From Lachnoclostridium sp. UBA3320 (GTDB lineage Bacteria; Bacillota; Clostridia; Lachnospirales; Lachnospiraceae), in assembly GCA_002361175.1 (NCBI GenBank), contig DESG01000096.1:1-31567 (forward strand): 31,567 nt of DNA, given 5' to 3'. Within the stretch, counting starts at the first letter, position 1. Every line of letters starts with the position of its first letter. The notes under the pieces were generated by a model. It saw only the letters and a program-made list of their open reading frames with translations. It was not told the origin of the DNA and did no database searches. The position numbers were made by a program, and so were the translations under genes. Of this stretch, positions 25,365 to 31,567 are shown piece after piece.

Positions 25365-26240
25365 ATGAAAGAATTTTCACCAGTTAAAGAAGGTAAAGTA
25401 CGAGAGGTATATGATAATGGTGACAGCCTTGTTATTGTGGCAACTGATAGAATTTCTGCTTTTGATGTGATATTAAAAAATGAAGTTACTGATAAGGGTG
25501 CTATCCTTACTCAGATGTCAAGGTTTTGGTTTGACTTTACAGATTATATTGTACCAAACCACATGATTTCTACAGATACAGAAGATATGCCAGAGTTTTT
25601 TAGAAACAGTAGATTCAATGGAAACAGTATGTTATGCAAAAAGCTTAAAATGATTCCTATAGAGTGTATAGTACGTGGCTATATTACTGGAAGTGGATGG
25701 GAAAGTTATAAAAAAAATGGTACTGTGTGTGGAATAAAGCTTCCAGAAGGACTTAAAGAATCAGATAAACTTCCAGAGCCAATATACACACCTACAACAA
25801 AAGCAGAAATAGGAGACCATGACGAGCATATTACATTTAACGAAAGTGTTGATGTACTTGAAAAGGAATTTCCAGGTAAGGGTGAGGAATATGCAAGAAA
25901 GATAATGGATTATACGATTGCACTTTATAAAAAGTGTGCTGAGTATGCATTGTCTAAAGGCATAATTATTGCTGATACAAAGTTTGAATTTGGACTTGAT
26001 GAGGATGGTAATATAATTCTTGGTGATGAGATGCTAACCCCTGATAGTTCAAGATTTTGGCCGTTGGATGGTTATAAACCTGGACAGGGGCAGCCTTCGT
26101 TTGATAAACAATTTGTAAGAGACTGGCTTAAGGCTAACCCTGACAGTGATTACAAACTTCCGGATGAAGTTGTAAAAAAGACGGTAGGTAAATACAAAGA
26201 AGCATTTTTTATGCTTACAGGAAAGGAATTTGCACGTTAA
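25365..26240 (+). CDS. purC: Phosphoribosylaminoimidazole-succinocarboxamide synthase
   Basis: PurC joins aspartate to CAIR in purine synthesis. Conserved blocks are VREVYD near the N-terminus, ATDRISAFD, IPIECIVRGYITGSGW, the Asp-rich GDHDEHI region, DTKFEFG and GDEMLTPDSSRFWP. At 291 residues it is the longer class of the enzyme, common in Clostridia. An AAAGGAA ribosome site precedes the ATG, and a near-perfect sigma-A promoter lies upstream. No other pur gene is nearby, so it is apparently a lone purC unit. It converges with the PAS-CPBP gene, 12 bases apart, across an AT-only palindrome at 26237-26250. Confidence 0.97.
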   Translation: MKEFSPVKEGKVREVYDNGDSLVIVATDRISAFDVILKNEVTDKGAILTQMSRFWFDFTDYIVPNHMISTDTEDMPEFFRNSRFNGNSMLCKKLKMIPIECIVRGYITGSGWESYKKNGTVCGIKLPEGLKESDKLPEPIYTPTTKAEIGDHDEHITFNESVDVLEKEFPGKGEEYARKIMDYTIALYKKCAEYALSKGIIIADTKFEFGLDEDGNIILGDEMLTPDSSRFWPLDGYKPGQGQPSFDKQFVRDWLKANPDSDYKLPDEVVKKTVGKYKEAFFMLTGKEFAR

Positions 26241-26252
26241 ATTAATTTAATT

Positions 26253-27314
26253 TTAAAAATACAAACACATACCAATATATCCACAGCACCAATGCAAAAA
26301 CACGCATCCCCAAATATCTCCTTGGCGTTCATATATATAGCCAAGTATAAGACTTAAAACCAGTGCACATGCCATAAAATAAAAGCCAAGGGGTATGTGC
26401 ATAAGGGAAAACATAAGTGATGTAAGTATAATTCCAAATGTTTTCTGGTATTTTATGCGCATCATGGACTTTACACACGTTTGTATAACTCCTCGTGCAA
26501 GAAATTCTTGTATAAATGAGGTATAAATGTATATATATGCACCATGCAGTGAACCGCCTATAAAATATGTTTTAATTCGTATTCCAATAAAGTTAAGTAT
26601 AACTTTACTTAAAAGCAGTAATAAGCATCCGATTGCAGCAAGTATTAATGTTTCCAAGACATTTTTCTTAAATTTTGTCCATTTGGGAACAAGACCTATG
26701 TCACGCATAGAAAAGCTTGTCATAAATACTATTTCAAGAAACAGGGCGAATGTGATACATTCTATTATAAACGTATAGGTTGATGATTTTAAGTATATAT
26801 GGAGAGTAAAACGTATCAGGCTCCATGCAAGAAGAAACAGACTTGTGCATATGATAAAACCAGCAAATATATATGCACAATCATGTTCACGCTGCCTTAA
26901 TGTAAATCTGTCGGTAGTATCTTCTATAAGAACTATCATTCCAGGGAAAGTTTTTTCGTCTTCTGACTCTGATTTAGTAGGCTGCAAAAGGCTTATTGCT
27001 ATATTTAAGTGCTTTATGCTGCTGCCTGGTTCTGACCTATATCGTACATTTGTCTTTTCAGGACGTTTATTATTCTTTATACATTCTTCAAAAAGTTTAT
27101 TAAATGCCCTGTTTTTTTTGTTAGATAAAAAACAGTCTGCAAAAGACGCACCTGTTACTTTTTCTGTATTCTCTACTTCAAAAATACTAGCACAGGCAGA
27201 GTTTAGATATGTGACTGTTCCAAATGCGTCAATGGTCATAACTCCATCGCTCATATTTTCAAATATCATATTTTTCTGGTCAGGTGTCAGCATAAGCTGT
27301 GATTCGGGTATCAT
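26253..27314 (-). CDS. PAS domain fused to a CPBP (CAAX-like) membrane protease domain
   Basis: Residues 10-135 form a PAS sensor domain (FENMSDGVMTIDAFGTVTYLN, later LIEDTTDRF). After it come about seven membrane helices (from about 147) with CPBP-family motifs. Motif 1, normally EExxxR, is Q269-E270-F-L-A-R274; motif 2 is F302-S-L-M-H306; the last His is H341, where the usual following Asn is Gly345. CPBP proteins are intramembrane glutamic proteases or inactive relatives. The PAS domain suggests ligand- or redox-controlled activity. No kinase or cyclase domain is present. The Glu-to-Gln change raises doubt about protease activity, though one Glu, the Arg and both His remain. Confidence 0.87.
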   Translation of the reverse strand: MIPESQLMLTPDQKNMIFENMSDGVMTIDAFGTVTYLNSACASIFEVENTEKVTGASFADCFLSNKKNRAFNKLFEECIKNNKRPEKTNVRYRSEPGSSIKHLNIAISLLQPTKSESEDEKTFPGMIVLIEDTTDRFTLRQREHDCAYIFAGFIICTSLFLLAWSLIRFTLHIYLKSSTYTFIIECITFALFLEIVFMTSFSMRDIGLVPKWTKFKKNVLETLILAAIGCLLLLLSKVILNFIGIRIKTYFIGGSLHGAYIYIYTSFIQEFLARGVIQTCVKSMMRIKYQKTFGIILTSLMFSLMHIPLGFYFMACALVLSLILGYIYERQGDIWGCVFLHWCCGYIGMCLYF

Positions 27315-27430
27315 TGCAATTCCTCTATAAATAAAAAATTTAGTTAATACAATTATCTTAAAATAAAATTATATTTTTGTAAAGTAGTAAACTTTTGTCA
27401 GTTTAAATTTATAATATCAAGAGGAGTCAA

Positions 27431-27919
27431 ATGGAAGAATATAAAAATATTGTACATACTTTTAAGCCTGTATGGGATAAATATTCTAAGGTACTTGTAC
27501 TTGGAACTTTTCCGTCAGTAAAGTCAAGAGAAAATAACTTTTATTATGGTCATCCGCAAAATAGGTTTTGGAAAGTCATTGCTGCTGTAACAAAGTGTGA
27601 TGTGCCTTTAACAGTGGAAGATAAGAAAAAAATGCTTTTTGACAATAATATAGCAATATGGGATGTTATTGCAAGTTGTAGTATTAAAGGTTCAAGCGAT
27701 TCATCAATTAAAGATGTTGTTGTTAATGACTTGCTTCCTATCCTTAATAATAGTAATATAAATAGGATTTATGCAAATGGTGCTAAGGCATATGAGCTTT
27801 ATATGAAATATTCATATCCTTATGCAAAAAGGGAAATTGTAAAGCTTCCTTCTACAAGTCCAGCCAATGCCTCATACAAGTTAGAGAAGTTAATAAAATA
27901 TTGGTCAATTATTTTATAA
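27431..27919 (+). CDS. Hypoxanthine-DNA glycosylase (UDG superfamily)
   Basis: This 162-residue protein belongs to the uracil-DNA-glycosylase superfamily, closest to the family 6 / DNA-deoxyinosine glycosylases that excise hypoxanthine from deaminated adenine. The active-site loop is VLGTFPSVKSRE, followed by FYYGHPQNRFW, and the DNA-intercalation loop is LPSTSPANA near the C-terminus. It has no iron-sulfur cysteine set, unlike UDG families 4 and 5. A GAGGAG ribosome site lies close before the ATG. It appears to be its own unit ahead of pta. Together with nth and recJ the window encodes three repair functions, but they are not adjacent. Confidence 0.92.
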   Translation: MEEYKNIVHTFKPVWDKYSKVLVLGTFPSVKSRENNFYYGHPQNRFWKVIAAVTKCDVPLTVEDKKKMLFDNNIAIWDVIASCSIKGSSDSSIKDVVVNDLLPILNNSNINRIYANGAKAYELYMKYSYPYAKREIVKLPSTSPANASYKLEKLIKYWSIIL

Positions 27920-27942
27920 AAAAGTGATAAAAATTTGTGTGA

Positions 27943-27991
27943 TAATTGTACAATTAAGGCTTGACAATTTTGTACAATTATAGGACAATTA
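27943..27991 (+). promoter_or_regulatory. Candidate operator repeats and promoter upstream of pta
   Basis: TAATTGTACAATTA (27943-27956) is a perfect 14-base palindrome. A second core TTGTACAA lies at 27970-27977, its centre 24 bases downstream, and ACAATTA recurs at 27950, 27974 and 27985. A TTGACA hexamer (27961-27966) sits between the palindromes, with GACAAT 17 bases further as a weak -10. The layout suggests regulator binding over the pta promoter. Confidence 0.5.
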
Positions 27992-28066
27992 TATAGTGTA
28001 TGAAGTTTGGCTTTATCATACTAATTAATGTATTATGGTTTATTAAAAAAGATTGGAGATGGTGTA

Positions 28067-29050
28067 ATGTTTGGTTTTGGACAGATGATTTCTATTTTAA
28101 AGAAAAGTCCTAAAAAAATTGTATTTACAGAAGGAGAAGATGAGCGTATACTTGAAGCGTCATCACGTTTGCTTGCGAGCAGTTTCTTACATCCAATACT
28201 CGTTGGGAATGAAGAAAAGATTGCTGCGGCAGCAGAAGAGGCAGGTTTCAATATAAGGGGTGCACAGATTATAGACCCAGAAAATTATGATAGAATGGAT
28301 GAGATGGTTGATAGTTTATGTGAAATCCGTAAGAAAAAAGGTCTGACTCCTGAGAGGGCAAGAGAGGTTCTTAAACAAGCTAATTATTTTGGTACAATGC
28401 TTGTAAAGATGGGTGTAGCTGATTCACTTTTAGGTGGAGCAACGTATTCTACAGCAGATACAGTTCGTCCTGCACTTCAAATTATTAAAACAAAACCAGG
28501 AAATTCTATAGTGTCATCATGCTTTATACTTGTACGCCCACGTGCTACAGGAGAAAATGAAGTGCTTGCAATGGCTGACTGTGCGATTAATATAAACCCT
28601 ACAGAGGATGAACTTGTCGAGATAGCAGGTGAAACTGCTGAATGTGCAAAGATATTCGGCATTGAGCCAAAGATGGCATTTTTAAGCTATTCAACACATG
28701 GTTCAGGTGCAGGTGAAACAGTTGACAAGATGAGTAATGCTGCAAAAAAAGCAAAGGCAAAATACCCTGATATTCCGATTGATGGTGAATTACAGTTTGA
28801 TGCTGCTGTTTCCCCAAGAGTTGCACGTACAAAGTGTCCTGACTCAGAAATAGCAGGACATGCTAATACATTTATATTCCCTGATATCAATGCAGGAAAT
28901 ATTGGATATAAGATAGCACAGCGTATGGGTAATTTTGATGCATATGGACCTATTCTGCTTGGACTTAATGCACCAGTAAATGATTTATCGAGAGGATGCA
29001 ATGCTTTGGAAGTATATTCCATGGCAATTATTACTGCTGCTTTGGCATAA
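28067..29050 (+). CDS. pta: Phosphate acetyltransferase
   Basis: Pta interconverts acetyl-CoA and acetyl phosphate, feeding acetate formation or acetyl-phosphate signalling. Family blocks are IVFTEGEDERILEAS, GGATYSTADTVRPALQII, FLSYSTHGSG, DGELQFDAAVSP and NTFIFPDINAGNIGYKIAQRMG. The ATG at 28067 (327 residues) is favoured because GGAG lies eight bases upstream; the ATG at 28028 would add 13 residues overlapping that site. The acetate kinase gene ackA, which often follows pta, is not in this window. A terminator follows directly, so pta is probably monocistronic. Confidence 0.97.
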   Translation: MFGFGQMISILKKSPKKIVFTEGEDERILEASSRLLASSFLHPILVGNEEKIAAAAEEAGFNIRGAQIIDPENYDRMDEMVDSLCEIRKKKGLTPERAREVLKQANYFGTMLVKMGVADSLLGGATYSTADTVRPALQIIKTKPGNSIVSSCFILVRPRATGENEVLAMADCAININPTEDELVEIAGETAECAKIFGIEPKMAFLSYSTHGSGAGETVDKMSNAAKKAKAKYPDIPIDGELQFDAAVSPRVARTKCPDSEIAGHANTFIFPDINAGNIGYKIAQRMGNFDAYGPILLGLNAPVNDLSRGCNALEVYSMAIITAALA

Positions 29051-29085
29051 TAATCAAAAACAAAATAGTAAAAAGTAAATATAAG

Positions 29086-29122
29086 GGACATTACATCCAG
29101 TTGATTGTAATGTCCATTTTTG
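29086..29122 (+). terminator. Rho-independent terminator of pta
   Basis: GGACATTACA (29086-29095) pairs perfectly with TGTAATGTCC (29106-29115) around a 10-base loop, followed by ATTTTTG. It lies 36 bases after the pta stop. Confidence 0.88.
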
Positions 29123-29129
29123 ATATAAT
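29101..29129 (+). promoter_or_regulatory. Promoter overlapping the pta terminator
   Basis: TTGATT (29101-29106), a 17-base spacer and TATAAT (29124-29129) with an extended TG-A just before the -10. The -35 box is in the loop and first base of the 3' arm of the pta terminator, and the T-run is in the spacer. It would drive the gene at 29184. Confidence 0.72.
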
Positions 29130-29183
29130 GTTTCCAGCAGTAAGAATGTAGCTGATATTCTTAGATAATGATGGAGGTATTAG

Positions 29184-31214
29184 ATGAACAAAAGAGTTTT
29201 GACTGGAATACTCGCTATAATATTATTTTTTTCTTGTTTTGTAAGAGTTAGTGCGGTTACAAGTTATCATGAAGAGGAAGTTGAGGAGTATGTAATAAGA
29301 CAGCTTGCTGCTGCTCACATACCAGGAGTATCTTTATCTATAGTTACTTCGCAAAAAGAAATATACAGTGCAGCATTTGGAGATGTTGAGGATACTACCT
29401 CTGATTTACAAATAGGTGCATTAACACGAACATTCACTACATTGGCAATAATGCAGCTTATAGAAGAAGGAAAAATAAGTCTTGATGACCGTGTATACAG
29501 ATACGTTGATGCGAAGACACGTACTGGTATTTCTGCCAATATGTCTATAAAAGATCTTTTTTCATATACAAGAAACTATGCAAAACAAACATTAAAGTTT
29601 TCTGATGCTTTTAATTTATATAATACAGATATAGATTCAGAAGAACTTTCTGTTTATGCAAAGTTTAATTTACTTGGAAAGATTATAGAAAAAGTATCAG
29701 GAACAAGTTATGCATCTTATATAAAAGAAAATATAGCTCTGCCACTTGATATGCAGTCAACTTATGTAATAGGTGAAGCTGGCTATACAAAGGATATAAT
29801 ACCTGGCAATAAAAATTTCTTTGGCCTGCCACTTAAAAATAGTATAAGCTATGATAGTGAATACTTGCCTGGCATAGCATCTAATGGAATTGTGTCTGAT
29901 ATAAAAGACATGGGAAAATATATGCAGATGTATCTGTCAGCAGGTGGCAAGGTTATATCATATAACGCAGTTGAATCAATAATGAGTGGCAGTGAGGTAG
30001 CAGGAAAAAGTATTTTTGATACAGATGCATACTATTCAATGGGGTGGACTGTAACAGAAACAGATGGTAAAGAGATTTATTATTGTAATGGCTCTGTGGA
30101 TGATTACACATCTGCAATGTTTATAATCCCTTCAATGGATATAGGTATAACAATGCTGTTTAATTCAGCTGATGCCTTGATGGGACAGAAATTTACAGAT
30201 GATATAGAAGCAGGCGTGGTTTCACTTGTAATGGGAAATGATGCAAAAGGTGTAAGTTCTAATGACTATCTTATGAAACATGCATCTGCTGATATAGTAT
30301 ATTTTATTGCGTTTGTATGTGCGCTTATGCCAATTTTGCTTATGGAGGTTTGGATAAAGTGGACAAGAGAGCGTTTCAGTATATTACGTATATGTATAGA
30401 TGTGGCATTGCATATTATACTTCCAACAGCGCTTATATTTATTGTCCATTATTGTATTGCGCCATGGGGCATTATAAAAATAGTTATGCCTGACTTATTT
30501 TGTGTAGCAGCTGTTGTTACTGGACTGTTTTACTTTGGTGCGTTAGTTAAACTTATAGCATATTTTATAATTCGCCATCGTGGGGATATAGAAAACGCAG
30601 AAGAAGAAATAGACGAAGAGGAAGAGAATATAAAACAAATACAAGAAAAAAAAGAAAAACTTAGAAAAAGGATGGATGATATTAAAGAAGCCGAGAAGGA
30701 TAAGCCAGTTACTAAAGCTTTAGAAACTCCTGCAGAAGAATCTGAAAAGAAGTTAGAAGATAAATCTGAAAAAACAGCAGAGAAGAAGCCATCAAAGAAA
30801 CCAGAAAGAGATAATACTAAAGATAGACAAGTACAGACAAAACAAGTACAGACAAAACAAGTACAGACAAAACAGGGACAGGCAAAACAAGTACAGACAA
30901 AACAAGGACAGACAAAACAAGTACAGACAAAACAAGGACAGACAAAACAGGGACAGACAAAACAGGGACAGACAAAACAAGTACAGACAAGACAAAAACA
31001 GATAAGACAAGAAAATAAACCTAAGAGGTTTGTTGTAGTTAATGAATCTTCTAAACCTAAAAATTACAAAGAAAACAATACTAATACTAATAAAAATCAT
31101 ACTACTAATAGAAATATCAACAGAAAAGGAAATGAAACTACAAGCAGAAATAATCAGAGAAATGTTAAAAAAAGTTATGCCAATAATAAAACCAGCAATA
31201 AAAATAAAACGTAA
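29184..31214 (+). CDS. Beta-lactamase-like membrane protein with catalytic residues lost
   Basis: The 676-residue protein has a signal peptide (1-24, ending VSA), then a serine beta-lactamase/class C PBP-like domain (about 30-350). Normal catalytic motifs are absent: the SxxK position reads A79-L-T-R82, the YxN position reads Y158-A-K160, and the late HxG-like position reads C-N302-G. Fold-level landmarks remain (IPGVSLSIV, FTTLAIMQLIEEGKISLDD, FNLLGKIIEKVSG). Three membrane helices follow (about 371-390, 402-424, 437-463), with positive charges placing the C-terminus inside. The tail has an acidic/basic coiled-coil (about 470-505), then a Lys/Gln/Asn-rich repeat region to the end. GGAGGT precedes the ATG. 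It is probably a binding or sensing pseudoenzyme; this is inferred. Confidence 0.88.
   Translation: MNKRVLTGILAIILFFSCFVRVSAVTSYHEEEVEEYVIRQLAAAHIPGVSLSIVTSQKEIYSAAFGDVEDTTSDLQIGALTRTFTTLAIMQLIEEGKISLDDRVYRYVDAKTRTGISANMSIKDLFSYTRNYAKQTLKFSDAFNLYNTDIDSEELSVYAKFNLLGKIIEKVSGTSYASYIKENIALPLDMQSTYVIGEAGYTKDIIPGNKNFFGLPLKNSISYDSEYLPGIASNGIVSDIKDMGKYMQMYLSAGGKVISYNAVESIMSGSEVAGKSIFDTDAYYSMGWTVTETDGKEIYYCNGSVDDYTSAMFIIPSMDIGITMLFNSADALMGQKFTDDIEAGVVSLVMGNDAKGVSSNDYLMKHASADIVYFIAFVCALMPILLMEVWIKWTRERFSILRICIDVALHIILPTALIFIVHYCIAPWGIIKIVMPDLFCVAAVVTGLFYFGALVKLIAYFIIRHRGDIENAEEEIDEEEENIKQIQEKKEKLRKRMDDIKEAEKDKPVTKALETPAEESEKKLEDKSEKTAEKKPSKKPERDNTKDRQVQTKQVQTKQVQTKQGQAKQVQTKQGQTKQVQTKQGQTKQGQTKQGQTKQVQTRQKQIRQENKPKRFVVVNESSKPKNYKENNTNTNKNHTTNRNINRKGNETTSRNNQRNVKKSYANNKTSNKNKT
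30828..31007 (+). repeat. Twelve-unit 15-base tandem repeat in coding sequence
   Basis: Units begin every 15 bases from 30828 and are variants of CAAGTACAGACAAAA or CAGGGACAGACAAAA. They encode QVQTK or QGQTK. In order the second residue is V,V,V,G,V,G,V,G,G,G,V,K, and the last two units end in R. The twelfth unit is degenerate. The length, a multiple of three, preserves frame under slippage. Confidence 0.95.
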
Positions 31215-31233
31215 TATTAACTTTTTTTTACTG

Positions 31234-31262
31234 TTGACATATTAAAGAATAAATGGTAAGAT
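31234..31262 (+). promoter_or_regulatory. Sigma-A promoter of the T-box leader
   Basis: Perfect TTGACA (31234-31239), a 17-base spacer and TAAGAT (31257-31262). Transcription would begin near 31269, just ahead of the T-box leader. Confidence 0.82.
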
Positions 31263-31284
31263 TGCATAAACCTTAAAATGATAA

Positions 31285-31551
31285 ATGCAGTGATAAGGAG
31301 GAGTACATATTTCTTGGAAGCATAGAGAGAAGATGGATGGTGTAAATCTTCGTTCCAGATATATGGAAGTAGCCTTTGAGCAGTAAACTGAAAGAGCTTT
31401 TTTAGTAGGCTTTACCGGAAGTTCCCACCGTTATAAGGGAAACAGCATTAATGGTTTTATACCTGCGTGCTGGCAGAGTGTGGAATTTATTCTGAATTTA
31501 GGTGGTACCGCGGTTTACCCGTCCTAAGCTTTGTGCTTAGGGCTTTTTTAA
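31285..31551 (+). ncRNA. T-box leader (tRNA-sensing riboswitch), likely valine type
   Basis: The region after 31214 holds no gene but a complete T-box leader. Stem I landmarks are GGAGTA near 31304, AGAGAG-like bases near 31324, GGTG near 31339, and GGAAGTAGCCTTTGAG (31365-31380). The likely specifier is GTA (31369-31371), a valine codon. A stem III-like CCACCGTTATAAGGG follows. The diagnostic T-box AGGTGGTACCGCGG lies at 31500-31513, whose TGGT would pair with an ACCA tRNA end, agreeing with tRNA-Val. The terminator closes the leader. The regulated gene, perhaps valS, lies beyond the window. The T-box call is firm; the amino acid is tentative. Confidence 0.95.
31523..31550 (+). terminator. 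T-box regulated terminator
   Basis: CCTAAGC (31523-31529) pairs with GCTTAGG (31535-31541) around a five-base loop, followed by GC and a T-run to about 31549. It competes with the antiterminator formed by the T-box sequence at 31500-31513 and the bases ahead of it. Confidence 0.9.
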
Positions 31552-31567
31552 TCTCTTCGGGTCTAAT

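Noticed and set aside
26237..26250. An AT-only perfect palindrome between purC and the PAS-CPBP gene as a terminator
   Set aside because: All base pairs are A-T, it overlaps the purC stop codon, and it would be a very weak hairpin; it is more likely chance in AT-rich DNA.
30828..31007. A CRISPR array
   Set aside because: The units are contiguous 15-base repeats without spacers and are in frame within a coding gene; there are no cas genes.
30792..31100. A minus-strand open frame made of Leu/Phe/Cys repeats
   Set aside because: It is the reverse reading of the 15-base tandem repeat; the apparent hydrophobic repeat is an artefact of the QTKQ codons.

Overview
The window reads as chromosome of a low-GC, Gram-positive, spore-forming anaerobe of the Clostridia, most like the Lachnospiraceae. 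Supporting signs are AT-rich codon use, a spoIIR gene, ThyX in place of ThyA, a T-box leader, near-consensus sigma-A promoters and one sigma-D-like promoter. No rRNA, tRNA, CRISPR array, transposase or phage gene was seen. Genus-level placement is not supported.

Left part (1-8.7 kb): a tightly packed minus-strand block. In transcription order it holds a class A penicillin-binding protein with a long acidic tail, a family 2 glycosyltransferase with TPR-like repeats, an ArsR-type repressor with a complete alpha-5 metal site, an unusual double-length ThyX, a 95-residue unknown, endonuclease III, RecJ, and a serine-rich unknown. Gaps are a few to about 75 bases, and one pair overlaps, so much of it is probably co-transcribed.

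Middle (8.9-15.3 kb): spoIIR and a DUF1934 protein run rightward. A MATE transporter, a small membrane protein, PlsC and a VanY-type peptidase without a visible export signal run leftward. Then come ispE and a flagellar-regulon-like small protein, rightward.

Surface polysaccharide locus (15.4-24.7 kb): a rightward Wzx/Wzy-type cluster. It encodes a GT4 and a GT2 glycosyltransferase, a polyprenyl-phosphate sugar-1-phosphate transferase, a Wzz-like copolymerase, a 931-residue protein that appears to join a Wzx flippase to a second Wzz-like copolymerase, and a Wzy-like polymerase. Both copolymerases end in degenerate kinase-like domains. A small HAD phosphatase converges on it.

Right part (25.3-31.6 kb): purC, a PAS-CPBP membrane protein, a hypoxanthine/uracil-type DNA glycosylase, pta, and a membrane protein with a beta-lactamase-like ectodomain that has lost its catalytic residues. 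The window ends in a T-box leader whose aminoacyl-tRNA-related gene lies beyond the edge.

The best candidates for something undescribed are the tandem ThyX with complementary half-sites, the Wzx-Wzz fusion within a kinase-less polysaccharide cluster, and the catalytically dead serine-hydrolase-like membrane protein with a cytoplasmic Gln/Lys repeat tail.
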